Of a DNA stretch of 64,000 bases, positions 46,918 to 59,579 are shown one piece after another. Positions within the stretch are counted from its first letter, which is position 1. Every line of letters begins with the position of its first letter. Below the pieces are notes generated by a model. That model searched no databases, had not been told where the DNA came from, and saw only the letters and a program-made list of their open reading frames with translations. The position numbers were made by a program, and so were the translations under genes. This DNA is from Centropus unirufus. Lineage: Eukaryota > Chordata > Aves > Cuculiformes > Centropidae. The DNA lies in NCBI GenBank assembly GCA_013397695.1, contig VYZI01000350.1, positions 63,829 through 127,828 on the forward strand, given 5' to 3'.

Positions 46918-47512
46918 CCAGAAGGCCATTTGTATCCTGGGCTGCATCCAGAGCAGTGTGGCCAGCAGGATAAGAGAGGGGATTCTGCTCCTCTGCTCTC
47001 CTGAGACCCCACCTGGAACCTAGAGTTCAGATTTGGAGTCCCGAGCACAATAAGGACTTGGACCTATCAAAAATTCCATGGTCCGACAGCTGGAGCACCT
47101 CCGATAGGAGGAAAGGCTAAGCAAGTTGGGATTTTTCAGCCTAGAGAAGAGAAGGCTCCAGGCAGACTGTAGAGCAGCTTCCAGTGCTGAAAGGGGCTCC
47201 AGGAAAGCTGGGGAGGGGCTCTGGATCAGGGAGTGCAGGGATAGGATGAGGGGGAATGGGTTTTAGTCGAAAGAGGAGAGATTGAGATGTTATTTTAGGA
47301 AGAAATGTTTTGCTATGAGGCTGGGGAGACCTTAGCCCAGGTTGCCCAGAGGAGGAGTGGAGGCTGCCCCATCCCTGGAGGTGTTCAAGGCCAGGTTGGA
47401 TGGGGCTTTGGGCCCCAAGATCCAGTTGGAGGAGTCTTTGCCTACGGCACGGGGGGGTTGGAACGGGATGAGCTTTGAGGTCCCTTCCAACTCAAACCAT
47501 TCCATGATTCTA
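46918..47512 (+). mobile_element. CR1 LINE fragment, long 3' part
   Basis: Plus copy of nearly 600 bases from CCAGAAGGCCATTTGTATCC to CCATTCCATGATTC, including CCAGAGCAGTGTGGCCAGC. Confidence 0.92.
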
Positions 47513-48548
47513 CTGATACGAGAGGATGCAGGAAGAAATACCACACAAAGTTCCACAGCTTCTGACTTATTTCTTAATCCCTTTTCTTAGGCAATGCCAT
47601 GGCCAGCACCCAATTGGTAGGTAGGGCTGGCCCAGCCTTTGCGGCTTATCTTTCTCCATTCCCATCTAATGGTCAGGTGGTTACAGAGTGATGTTTGGAA
47701 AGCTTGGATGTCTCCCAGGGCCATCACCAAGAACCCTCGCTGCTCAGGCCTGCCCCAGGGTTCGATTCTGTGGATTTGTACCTTCTGTGCCTAGAAGGGC
47801 CGAGGCAGGACACAAAGTCTGAGGGGGGTGGCTGTCCTGATGCCTTGGCATCCGTAGGACCTGTCCCAGGGCTCCAAACCCTCTAGCCCCTTGCCTGCAC
47901 CTTGCAATCTGCTCCTGGGCAGAGGTCTCATCTTCAGGGTCTAAGGCTTAGCCTACATCTTCCACCAGCAACTTTTCACCCCTTACTCTTCATTCAAATC
48001 CTTTTATAATAAAAGACTCTTTGAGGGTGGTTTTGAGGGTCCCTCTGCCCCCAGAGATGGGGAGGTCAGAGCCTGGTGCTGCCATCCTTTCCCCGTGCCC
48101 CTCCTTTGTATCCAGAACAAAGCAGAGCCGTTTGGAAGGGCCTGTTTTTATAATATTTGCAGATTTGCCAGGTAATTCTCTTTTTACCAAGCCTCACATA
48201 CTCAGCTTTCTAATCTCAAAGCTGACTTCAGAGGGAAGAAGGAAATGAGCTCCTGCCCTTTATAGTTGCTCATTGTTTTATGTGTCCTGAGAGGGCTTTG
48301 TTTTTAAACAAGCAGTTTTTTATTATTCACAATGTTTATTCTTTGCTTTAGAAATGGATTTTCCTGTGTGGGACACTCCACAGTGGCAACAGAATGAGAG
48401 AAATGATGGCATCGCAAGAGCCAGCAGGGCAAAAATGATGTCACTGGGGAGGGAAGGGACTTCTGAACACTTCAGCAATGTTTTGAGGGCGTTTTTAAAT
48501 GTAAAGCCAATACCTGACATTGCTGACAGCTGCCTTTGTTGAGGCCAT

Positions 48549-48600
48549 CTCATAGACTCTTAGAAGGAATGGTTGGAAGGGACCATGAAGGTCCAACCCC
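48549..48600 (-). mobile_element. CR1 LINE remnant
   Basis: Short reverse 3' tip (TCATAGACTCTTAGAAGG, then GTTGGAAGGGACC). Confidence 0.7.
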
Positions 48601-48994
48601 CCCAGTTTCATCAGCCGGACACTGGCTTTTTGGAAGCTGCGGATAAAACGAAAGCTGGAGTGGTGTTTGTTGTTGGGGGCAAAGCCAAAAATCCTGGTTT
48701 TGTTTCTCTCTGTTTGGTCTGCTCTCTGCCACCATCAGCACAGCCTCATTGCTTTATTGCTTTTATTGGGGTATCTTCTCTGTCGGGAGGGGCTGCAGCA
48801 CCCCTGGGGCTGCAAAGATCGCTGCGGGCTCCTCTGCAGAAAGCCTGAGCTGCTGAGTTTTATACCGCTGCAAGACCTGCCTTCTGCACTGATGTCAGCA
48901 ATCAGGGCGGGACTTCTACAGCCCTGTGGGTTTGGGGAGGTTGGGGTTTTTTTTGGCTAATCCTGGCAAAATTCCTGAGCAAAGCTTTTTTCCC

Positions 48995-49014
48995 TTTTTT
49001 TTTTTTTTTTTTTT
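48995..49014 (+). repeat. T20 homopolymer
   Basis: Twenty consecutive T, preceded by further T runs from 48986. Confidence 0.95.
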
Positions 49015-49221
49015 CTGAGCAGCCCCTATACATGCTGCCTCCAAGCCGCTCTCATTTATTACTGCTCACTTCCTGAAAGGAGACTTTTTAGCAAAGTCTC
49101 TAACTCCAGCACTGCCTGGGTCTGACAGAAGAAAGTTATTGAAGAAGGCAACAAAACCCCTCAGCCTGGAAACTTTCTGACACACGCAGGAGTGAGGGGG
49201 AGAGAGGAACTTTTTGGCTAC

Positions 49222-49318
49222 CGCTGGGAAAAGAAAAGGAAAAGCAAAATAAAAAAAAAAATTAAAAAAAAGAAGCTCAAGGAATTAAAAAGGGAAAAAA
49301 GAAGAGAGAAGGGAAAAC
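49222..49318 (+). repeat. A-rich purine tract
   Basis: About 100 bases, nearly all A and G, including an A11 run. No LINE or SINE body lies next to it. Confidence 0.8.
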
Positions 49319-50102
49319 ACTTAATAAGGTAAAACACTCTTTAATATAATTTTTCCAGGAAAGCCTCTCTGAGGTTGGAGTGGGGTGGTCTGGGGTGGAG
49401 GGAATGCGAATGTGCTTTGAAATAGAATCGTCTCCCTGGAGAAGGAATGAGCCCGAAGAGCACTGCACGCTGGAAAAAACATTTATGAGAATGAAAACCA
49501 TGTTCACCCTTCTCCAACATTCAGAGTTTCCATCAAAAAAATGCAGGGTTGTGTTTCAAAGCGTCTGCAGACGGCAGGAGTCAGGCATCCGTGCTTGCGC
49601 TCTGTCTCCCTCTCCTCCCCCTTTCTCCACACCGCTCCATGGGTCTTTATATATTAAACTATCTGATCGCATGTTTGCTGCTCTAAAATACAATTCTCTG
49701 CCATGAGCAAAACTCTCAATTACTGAAAGCAACGGCTATAATCCTGGTTGCTGAATTATACGTTCCGTGCTGTCTTCATTCCTGAAAATAAACACATTCT
49801 GCGCTCCCTCTTTCGCTCTGTCCCTCTCCATCTTCAGGAGCTGCCAATGCCTCTTTCCCTCCTGTCCGATGCGGTCGGCGGATTAGAAACTGTCTGCCCT
49901 GAAAAAGCTGCAGTGTCATTAACTTTGTGTGCATCCCCAGGAATGTGGCCCCCTTGCACTGAATGTTTTTATGCTTTGATTGTGATTTAAGGGTTTTTTT
50001 AAAGAGATCAATCCCTCAGAACATGTTATTTTAAACATCAAAGTAAATATTAGTGGTGGTGGAATGCCAGAATATTATCTCATTAGAGCTGAAGGAGCTG
50101 CA

Positions 50103-50112
50103 CTATAAATAG
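50103..50112 (+). promoter_or_regulatory. TATA/MEF2-like motif
   Basis: CTATAAATAG fits both a TATA box and the MEF2 consensus. No exon or ORF of note follows within a few hundred bases, so this is a motif match only. Confidence 0.15.
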
Positions 50113-51712
50113 CAAGGAGTTTATAAAATAACCTTGGCAAATGTCTTCCAGAGGGGAGAATCAAACCAAGCAGGAGGCCGACCAGACCGATGCAGGTACC
50201 CTCCATGGCAAGCTAAAATCTCACCAGAGTCTCATTTTGGGGGACTTTTCTGGTCAGGTCTTTGCAGGGGTGTAAGCCTCACGTTGGTGTTTGTTCTCCT
50301 CTTCCAGCCCATGCCAATCCCCACGCTGGCTGGACATAGCTCAGCCCCACCAGGGATCTGTTTCTTATTCTGCTCGTTAATATTCCTGTTAGCAGAGCTC
50401 ACATGGTGACAGCGTGCGATGGAGTTCGTGATGGGGGAGAGCAGAGAGGTTTTTTGAAGCCTTTGTTCATCTCTGGTCTCCCTGGCATTGTGGATGGTAG
50501 AAGGGCAAATGCTCTGTCGGGCACTCAGGTAATTCCCCAGCTGGTGCAGAGATGTTCCCTCTGCTCTGCTCGCCACAGCCTTGCCCGGACTAATCTGAAA
50601 TCCTCTATCAGTGAGGCTTCCTCCAGTTCTTGGGAGGATGTTCCAGTGTCACAAAGTTTCTCCATATATGGAACATGCTGAGTGCTCTGGTTGCTCCATC
50701 CTCGGCTTCCCATTGTTCCTGCTTTGCCCCACAGCAGCACCCTCTCCTTTCCTTCTCCTCCTCAGGTCCCTAAACCCCCCAGCACTCATCAGTGCATCTC
50801 CAGTTGCATTCCCCAAGCAGCTGCTTGTTGGGTAGAATGGGAAAGGTCCTGTCATCTCCTGTAAATCATGCTTTTCCCTGATAAGACTTGGGGGCTGAAC
50901 TGTTTCTTTTGGCAGAGGCAGATCCTGATAAGGTGCGACTGAGCAGCTGAAGGGGTGAAGTGTAGCCCTAAGGGAAGGTATTGCCTGCTCAACATAAACA
51001 GTGTCTGCTAGTCCTGCAGGAGGCCTTTTAAGTACGAACGAACATGCAAACCTGTAACTGAGAGGCTCTGTTATCACTGATGGCTTAAGGCCACCCAGAC
51101 TGTTACTGGGAGCAACTCTGTTATCACATGGAGCTGAGGTCCAGAGGCAGCATTGGGCTCAGCTGCCCAGAGGAGCAGCTCCATGAAAGGCTTTTCAGCG
51201 CAGGTTGCACCAAGCCCACCCAGGAGATGATACCATTCAAGCACTTATCTAAAGTTTCTCTGAACCCCCAACTCCAAAAACCACTTTTCTTGCCAAGTTT
51301 CCAGCAATTAGTTCATTTGAAGCCAGAAACACCGCAGGATGTGTTTGTCACGTCCTGTCCTGCCTCAATTTCAAGTTAACACAAATGAACTTAAAACAAA
51401 CAGCATTTGGACCAAATTTGTCAAGTTTTCAGAAACAATGCAATAGTGATTTGGGTGATGTCAGCTCAGATGTGCTGGAGATAAGCAAGTCAAAAAGGTC
51501 TCCCCTTGACCCCCCACCATGGGACATGTTTACAGGGTAAGTGGTTAGAAACATTTCCTGGGAATCTGTAACCAAGTTGGATCCCATGTGGCAAGTGGGG
51601 AGTGAGAAACACAGAAGCTGCCAGCCTGGATAGAGGCTCATTTTTCAACACTGAAGGTGATTTTTAATGGAACCCCATCAAAGCAGATTCTCCCACCTTG
51701 TATGACAGAACT

Positions 51713-51850
51713 GCTTGGTAGGAAGTCCTTTCAGATCATGGAGCCCAACCATACCTGTCCATTACTAAACCAGATCCCCAAGCACCTCGTCTGCCCATCT
51801 TTTAAATCCCTCCAGGGATGGGGACTCAGCCACGTCCTTGGGCAGCCTTG
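51713..51850 (-). mobile_element. CR1 LINE remnant
   Basis: Reverse copy with ACTAAACCAGATCCCCAAGC and CCTTGGGCAGCC, same subfamily as at 33444. Confidence 0.75.
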
Positions 51851-54337
51851 GTTACTGCGAGTGTCTTAATTTAAGTCTGCAACCAACTCAAGAATAGGGA
51901 AATTCTCCACTGAGAAACTCAGCCAAAATATTTTAGCTCCATCTGACTTCAGTGGAGCAATGTCAGTGGCACGTGTTCAGTGCAGGGTCCATCTGGCTGC
52001 TCCATTGTTGCTGCTCTCTTCCCTTCTACATTCTCCCAGGCTGGGAAAAGAAATATTTGGAGTATGCCATGGCTGTCTCTTCAGTACCTTTACACTTCTC
52101 TTTTCATCCCAAGTCCCCATTATCACTATTGTGTTTCCTATTCATCATAGCTTCATTTTAAAAATGAAAATGAGTTAAATTTGATCTATTTCTATACAGT
52201 TCTACTACTCCTTCTGAACTCAGCCAACCATAAACCCTGGTTCCTGATGAGCTGAACTCATGGGTGAAATCCTGGCCTCTCGCTGTGGGAGTTGTGTCAC
52301 TGACCTCAACAGGACCAAGAATTCACCCTGAACTAGTTCAGTCGAAACCACAGTGCAAACAATGAGTTCAGTCCTGCCGGGGTCAGTTCATTCCTTGGCC
52401 ATAAACGAAGGCAGCTCCTCCACAGCCAGGCACAAAGAAATGTACTCAGTGGCCTTTGGGCTGCAGCTCCCTCGCAAGCCACACATGCTTGTGAGTCGGC
52501 GTGTTTTTGGTTGCACCCTGCCATACCCCATCAAATCCAAACCATCTGGACCATATGTTTCCCTGAACAGAGAACCTGCAGGGAGGGAAAAAGAGCCCAT
52601 AAACTCTTTGTACAGCAGATCTCATGGACCTTGCTTAAGGGAGCCAGAGCCTGGAAATGATCTGCCAGATCCTTAGGATCTATAAAGCGTGGAGGAAGCC
52701 CACAGTGCAGTGCAGCCTGCAGGACTTCATCCCGCTGCAGAGCTCCCTGGGCACATTCAGACATGGTCTTGAGGTCTGTGTGTGCTCACGGTTGTGCTCC
52801 CTTGCCCCGAGTGGCCCCAGGGTGACTGCATGGGGGTCTGTGTTCTTGCACAGGGTGTCTGCCTGCCTGTCCCCAACCCACATCTCCCTTCGCTCTGGTT
52901 TGGCTTGTGGTGAAGCTGAGCCTGTAACATTCACCTTCTTGCAGGGAGGGTCTGAAATGTGGGGAGGTCACAGCATTTGAGAGAAGCTGGGCTGTGTGCT
53001 TGCATTTTCATGCTCCCAGTGCCCTGAGGGACTTGGTGCTGCATCGGTAGAGGGGGGGGTCTCACCCCAAGGCACTGGAAGCAGACGGCCAAGCACACAC
53101 TAAGGCAGCCAGAGCAGATGAGCAAGGGCCATCTCTCTGCCCAGCCAGGTCTCCGCTCCCTTTCTCGGTGTCGCTGTGAGGCAGATGCTTCTCTGAAAGG
53201 ACACATTTCAGACTTCCTGGAAGGACAACATGGTCTAACTGAACTTTGCTGCTCTAGGGTCCTGCTGCACAGCTCACCATGTTTCCTCGAGGCCACTTCT
53301 GTATGTGACCCCCTGAGATAGCCTGGGTCTTTTGACACAAAACTGACCTAATGGGAAAGTTCTGAGCATTGGGGGGGACCAGAGATCCTCTCATGTCCCT
53401 TACAACCTCAGTTATTCTTTTATTCATCCTGACAGGACCAAATCAGCAATGGATGTTGGAGACAAGCAATTCTGTGGATCCCTTTCCCTGTCCAGGACAG
53501 TGTGATTGCTGGTGCAGCATTAGACGCTGCTGTGCCATGGGGATGCTGTGCTGTGGTGGTGGAGGAAGAAGCTGCTAACCTCTGTGCTCACTGCAGGTCC
53601 CATGGTGCTTCTCACAGGCAGTCAGGGTAACAGGAGTCACCTCCGATGCTCTTGGGGAGTTTGATGGGATTCTCTTGTTTCTTGAGCTTCAGCACATGAG
53701 GCTGTGCTGGACCATGGGTGCACATGGCATAGCAAGCAATGAGAGGGGCTGCAGTGGGGCTCTGGCTCTGGCTTCGAGGATGGTGTTTCCAGCCTGATGT
53801 GTCACAGCACTACAGATGCGTCACGGATGGCTCTGCCCAAAGGCCAGGCTGGAGGAAGGGTAGGATTTGGGGTGCCACGCTTGGTGTGTGAGCTATGACA
53901 CGTAAGGGGTGACCATATCAAACCTGCTACATCCTGACCTGGGACACACAATGCGTCGCTTCCTCAGGCCAGATCTCCCCTGGAGAGAGATGGAGAGGGC
54001 TCTACAGATGAGTGGAGCTCAATGTTGGCACAGGAGAGTGTTTGCCTTATGCCACCCTAGGACTCTGTGCTGTTGTTGCTGTGTTGTGTAAGCACAGAGA
54101 GCTGAAGGGCCAGCTCTGCTGGGATGCGGGGTGCTTCACGGGGTGTTGCGGTTGCTGCGTCTGCTTCCCTGCCTGCTCAGAGCTGCGAGTGCCCCTGCTC
54201 TTTCTGAGAGCCTCGGCCAATTTCCTGGTGTCCTGGTGTCCCAAGCCATGCTCTTCACTCTGCAGTGGTGCAGGAGGAGCAGTGGGAGCATGGGGAGAGA
54301 GCTGCTTGCATGGAGGCCCAGGAGATCTGGATTCTCT

Positions 54338-54385
54338 CCTGGACACACTGAACCTCACAGAGAGAAGGGGCAGTTCTGTGAAGCT
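54338..54385 (+). repeat. short diverged direct repeat beside the 135-bp block
   Basis: CCTGGACACACTGAACC and the following CACAGAGAGAAGG recur, diverged, at 54578-54620 (CCTGGATGCACTGAACC...CACAGAGAAGG), 240 bases on. Confidence 0.55.
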
Positions 54386-54517
54386 CCTGGCTCTCCACTT
54401 TATGCCCTGGCTCTGCCATGGGTTTCTTTTGCCCCTTTGCTGGTGAAATTAGGGATCCCACTAAATTTTGAAGAGAAGCAAAGGGTTATTTCAGTCTTTT
54501 CCTCACTAAGGTTGCAG
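54383..54517 (+). repeat. 135-bp direct repeat, copy 1
   Basis: Matches 55378-55512 base for base without indels at about 90% (13 differences by eye); both begin GCTCCT and end TTGCAG. It is not CR1 and I do not know it as a repeat family. Confidence 0.85.
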
Positions 54518-55377
54518 TGAATCCCAGTTGAATTCTCCATGAATCCTGGGTGAATTCACTGAGTGAACCCAGTGAGTCCTGGATGCACTGAACCACACAG
54601 AGAAGGACTGGTTTTATGAAGGTAGAAAGAGGTCACACAGACATGGAGAAGCCAGATATTCGTGTATGGCATATCCAGACATAGCGGTGATGGTGGCACG
54701 GAGGTGCCATGTGCAGAGGGGTGTATGGGTGCCAAACATAGACGTGCCTGCAGGTTGCGCCTGTCCTTGCTCGGATTAAGTATATCCTCGTGCACAGCTG
54801 CACGCAAAGAGCTGCAGTTATGGCCTGCAAGCATGTGCACGGCCTGTGCATACGCATGTGCATGGTGCTTGTGTGTAGGGGCACAGCGTGGTAGGTGACC
54901 TGTACTTTCTTTTAATGACTCCTCTGTCGACTTTTTAATTCTACTCTTTTGTGCACGGCTGAAGCCAGCAAGGAGAGTGGTGGCAGGGAGCCAGCAAGTC
55001 TGGGTCACATGGAGTAGCTCCAAACTATTGCATAAGTCCTGTCTGAAAGTGGACCTGCATGAGAACTGGTGGAGTCATCTCCTTAAAGCAGAAAAGCCCC
55101 AAGCCGGGAGCACTGGGTTTCTCACTAGCCACCTTATGCCCGGCTGAAGTTGGTCGGGCTAGCAGCTCATTTGAGCTCAGCTCTGGGGCTTGCACTGCCC
55201 TGTGCTGAAAAGATGAGTTGGCACTTCTCTCCTGCTTTCCTATTGAGGACCTCCGAGCGTTTTACCATGCTTGGAGAAATGCAGTGACCCCAGCTATCCA
55301 GATAGGGCCAGATCCTTATGTAACCAAGAGATAGTATTTCCAGAAAGCAAAGCAGTTGGTGTCAGCGAGAGGCCGGT

Positions 55378-55512
55378 GCTCCTAGCTCTCCACTTTATGC
55401 CCTTGCTCTGCCATGGGTTTCTTTTGCCCCTTTGCTGGTGAAATTAAAGATCCCACTAGATTTTGGAGAGGAGCAAGGAGATATTTCAGTCCTTTCCTCA
55501 CGAAGATTGCAG
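55378..55512 (+). repeat. 135-bp direct repeat, copy 2
   Basis: Second copy, 995 bases after the first, same orientation and same length. The sequence between the copies is not duplicated. Confidence 0.85.
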
Positions 55513-56901
55513 ACTTCACTGTAAAACAATTCTTGTGTTTTTAAAAAAAAAAACCACTCCCACACAGCACTGGAGTGAGCCCAAACCCCTGTGAAGCTCG
55601 CTTGTACAAAGGGAGAGAGGGTGTGCCGGTCTAGAGCACATCAGGGCCCAGCATGAAGTGCCTGCAAGAGGGAGCGGGTGGTCCAGAGGCAGCGAGGGTG
55701 TTCCTGGCTCACCCAGACTGCCAGGGTGCTGATGGAGGGACAGAAACTTCTGCTCAGACCCCTCGCCTCTCAGCTTCAGGCTGGCAGCACCAGTCTGGAC
55801 TTCCCTGGATGGGGTTGGATCTTATTTTAACAGTGCAAAAGCTCCTCTGGACAAACTAAATTTGACCCCACGGCTGCTGAGATGGGAGACTGTGAAGAAC
55901 TGCTCTTAGGGTGAGGTGGAGCAGCCTTTACAAGCGAGGTGGGCTGCAGCCAGCGCCACACGTTCCCACTCAGCAAGAAAGAGAAAGGCAAAAGCCCTTG
56001 TCCTCTCTGCAGTGTGGGTTTGATAACAGGAGCAGCCAGAGAGATGGTGAGGGGATCCTAAAGGGTTGCTGCAAAGCAGCGAGGGCAGGAACCGTCCCAT
56101 GGCTGGAGGCTGCTATTTTCTGGTGAGCAGTGATAACTACGTGTTTTCAGTTCTTTGATTGCCGTGCCCCCAGAGAGACCAGGCTTGGAACAGCAAAGCA
56201 GATTAAGGTTCAAGCTCTTGTTTTCGGTTCTGCAGACCTGTGGCTTTAACCCATTTTTCACATTGTGCAGCCAGTGCTCCTAGCACTCAGCTGCTGAGTT
56301 GTTTAATGCTGGGGTTTCTGGGTTTAACCCATAATGCTACTCCAGAGCTGAGAAAAGACTTCCTGGTGGAAGTCATGTCCTGCTGGAAGGATGACTGTAA
56401 AAAAGACTCCTGCCATCTGCAACTCAGCATTGTTTTCAACTTCGCAGTCCAGCCAAGTATTTTGTCAGGAATATCAGGACAGTCTCTTGCTGAAAGTCAG
56501 GAAGTTTTGGAAAACTTTGCATCCCCCCACATGCTCAGCACCCACCTGGCCTCTCAGCCCTGCTGCAGGAGGTGTGGGGTGCAGGGGGGAATAAGGCTCT
56601 TTACTCTGTCCTCAGGGACATGCAGGAGCCTGTTGGGAGCTGGGGGTGTGACTGCACAAACCTGAAATGTCAGCTGCCCCAGGGGAGCACAGCAGGCCAG
56701 CGGCCCCCGGCCAGAAGCAAGCACCCAGCTGCACCGCTGTGCCCTGGGGAGCTGCCTGTGCCCAGCTGTAAGGGCTAAGCTCTGATTTCTTGCCATGGTT
56801 GTGACTGGGTGACATGACCCACTCCTCCTATCTGGACCCAGAAGCCTGTTAAAGAAGATGTGCAGATCAGCTGGGTGGAAATTGGTGTTCGATGGCTCAG
56901 T

Positions 56902-57705
56902 NNNNNNNNNNNNNNNNNNNNNNNNNNNNNNNNNNNNNNNNNNNNNNNNNNNNNNNNNNNNNNNNNNNNNNNNNNNNNNNNNNNNNNNNNNNNNNNNNNN
57001 NNNNNNNNNNNNNNNNNNNNNNNNNNNNNNNNNNNNNNNNNNNNNNNNNNNNNNNNNNNNNNNNNNNNNNNNNNNNNNNNNNNNNNNNNNNNNNNNNNNN
57101 NNNNNNNNNNNNNNNNNNNNNNNNNNNNNNNNNNNNNNNNNNNNNNNNNNNNNNNNNNNNNNNNNNNNNNNNNNNNNNNNNNNNNNNNNNNNNNNNNNNN
57201 NNNNNNNNNNNNNNNNNNNNNNNNNNNNNNNNNNNNNNNNNNNNNNNNNNNNNNNNNNNNNNNNNNNNNNNNNNNNNNNNNNNNNNNNNNNNNNNNNNNN
57301 NNNNNNNNNNNNNNNNNNNNNNNNNNNNNNNNNNNNNNNNNNNNNNNNNNNNNNNNNNNNNNNNNNNNNNNNNNNNNNNNNNNNNNNNNNNNNNNNNNNN
57401 NNNNNNNNNNNNNNNNNNNNNNNNNNNNNNNNNNNNNNNNNNNNNNNNNNNNNNNNNNNNNNNNNNNNNNNNNNNNNNNNNNNNNNNNNNNNNNNNNNNN
57501 NNNNNNNNNNNNNNNNNNNNNNNNNNNNNNNNNNNNNNNNNNNNNNNNNNNNNNNNNNNNNNNNNNNNNNNNNNNNNNNNNNNNNNNNNNNNNNNNNNNN
57601 NNNNNNNNNNNNNNNNNNNNNNNNNNNNNNNNNNNNNNNNNNNNNNNNNNNNNNNNNNNNNNNNNNNNNNNNNNNNNNNNNNNNNNNNNNNNNNNNNNNN
57701 NNNNN
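56902..57705. other. assembly gap (N run) in upstream intergenic DNA
   Basis: 804 unknown bases with no recognisable repeat on either flank. An exon or GC-rich promoter could be hidden here. Confidence 0.99.
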
Positions 57706-58639
57706 GACTGGTGGTTTGGGCTCCCCCTTCCTCTGATGCCGATGGTGCTCAGCTCTGCACACAGGCAGCTGCACACATGGTGGCTTTCTGAGTGTCCCCT
57801 TCGCAGAGCAGCATGAGCTGAAACTGGGACAGTTCCTGGAGACCACACAGAAGAGTTATCCTTCTGCCTTGCGGCAGTATTTGAGAGGCAGATTTCAGCC
57901 AAGGGTTTACAGCCAAAACTTGTAAGACTCCATGAAGCAGTGACAGCAGGTGAGCCGAGGGTTGTTTCTTCAGAAAATATGGGGATTTTAAGATTGGCAT
58001 CCATAGGCTACAGGCACTGCAAGGTTTGCTTCGTGGCCCCAGTGGGCAGCTGTGGCAATAGGTAAGAGCCTGGTGCACAGAGCAGGGTGTCCATGTGGGT
58101 TACCGCAGGGCAATGCTGGTCCAAGTGCCTCCCTGTGGCCCCGGAATGGCCTGTAAGCACCACATCCCAGCTCCCTGCAGTATTTAGCCTGGTTTGCAAA
58201 GAAGATAAGGCCCATGGAGCTACTGTGTTTGCATCTTTCCCCTCCAATGATAACTTTTGGATTGGTCAGAGAACTTCAAGTTGGAGTGGATGGAGGAGCA
58301 GGAATCGCGTGGTGCTGTGTTTGTAGGGGCTGCACAGGGCAGCTCAATAGCTGCTCCCCCCCGGGTCTGGAGTGTTGGTGGATCAGGGAATCAGAGCTGA
58401 AACCGGCCAAGGTGTGGGGAGCGGCATCACCCCAGCACGGTTAGGAAGTGCCAGTACCGTGTTTTACAGAAGAAAGAAGTAACCATAAGGACTGCTGGTT
58501 TTCACTCATGTGTCAGCAGGGTTGCTAATGGCAGAGCACAGAATTGCCGGGGTGAAGCAATTCGTGGGGGGCTCTCTCACGGCTCACAGGTGCTGCATGT
58601 CAGGAAGATGTCGGTGGAAGGGCTGAGGGCTCCAGACAT

Positions 58640-59119
58640 GTTCAGTTCTGGGCCCCTCACTCCAAGAAGGGCCTTGAGAGGCTGGAGCACGTCCAGAGAA
58701 GGGAACGGAGCTGGGAAGGAGCTGGAGAACAAGGGATGTGAGGAGCAGCTGAGGGAGCTGGGGTTGTTTCACCTGGAGAAGAGGAGGCTGAGGGGAGATC
58801 TCATCCCTGCCTCCAAGTGCCTGAGAGTGTGGAGAGGTGGGTGCTGGGCTCTTCTCCCAAGGAACAGGGGATGGGATGAGGGGGAATGGCCTCAAGCTTC
58901 CCCAAGGCGGGTTCAGATTGGACATCAGGAAAAATTTCTTCCCTGAAAGGGTTCTCGGGCACTGGAATGGCTGCCCAGGGCAGTGGTGGAGTCCCCATCC
59001 ATGGAACTGCTTCAAAGCTGGGCAGATGAGGTGCTCAGGGATCTGGTTTAGTAGTGGACAGGGGCAGTTACACTTGATGATCCCAAAGGTCTTTCACAAC
59101 CACACCATTCTATGATTCT
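58640..59119 (+). mobile_element. CR1 LINE fragment, 3' end
   Basis: Plus copy from TTCAGTTCTGGGCCCCTCAC to CCATTCTATGATTCTC, nearly full 3' UTR. Confidence 0.93.
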
Positions 59120-59579
59120 CGGTTCACTGCAAGTATATCCTCCCACTGGGAAAAACTGGAAGCATAAATCTGTATTTGTATTTATTTCTCTCTCAAGAAA
59201 AAAAAGGGAAAAGCACACCTGAGCTCATAATTCGCAAAAGTTGGATGAGAAACCTAGAAGCCACGGGGCCTGCATCTTTAGAAGCAGTTAAATTCCTCTT
59301 CTCTGCACTAGGAGGCACCTTGAACCTTCCTCTTGGCCCCGAGCAGAGCCCATCTGCTTCCTATTACCTTCCCATAAAGCTGCCTCCCTGGCCAAAAAGC
59401 CCGGCTTTCAGGGAATTCTGTCTGCAGCCCCGATGTTGAAATTAGTAACAGTTGTCATCTGGTTTTCTTTTTTCTCTTCTCTTTGCTTGATTCCAGCTTG
59501 GATTTTAACCCCCCTTCCCAGCCTGTCCCCCCTTCTCCCTGTTTCTTGTGTGGTTTTGGTGTGGGAAGAGGCAACCTCA

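Larger units (their letters stand above)
25797..47512. other. upstream intergenic DNA of ZAP70, no coding gene recognised
   Basis: 25.8-29.8 kb lacks CR1 and probably contains noncoding first exon(s) and promoter of ZAP70, which I could not place. 29.8-47.5 kb is dense in CR1 fragments on both strands. A TATATATAG motif sits at 28958-28966 without an exon to go with it. The longest gap-free frame of the window (45443-46444, plus, 333 codons) is here and is listed separately. Confidence 0.55.
47513..58639. other. CR1-poor intergenic block, no coding gene recognised
   Basis: In 11 kb only two small CR1 remnants (48549-48600, 51713-51850) were seen. It has a T20 run, an A-rich purine tract, the 135-bp duplication and an N gap. 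No open frame resembles a known protein. Confidence 0.55.
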
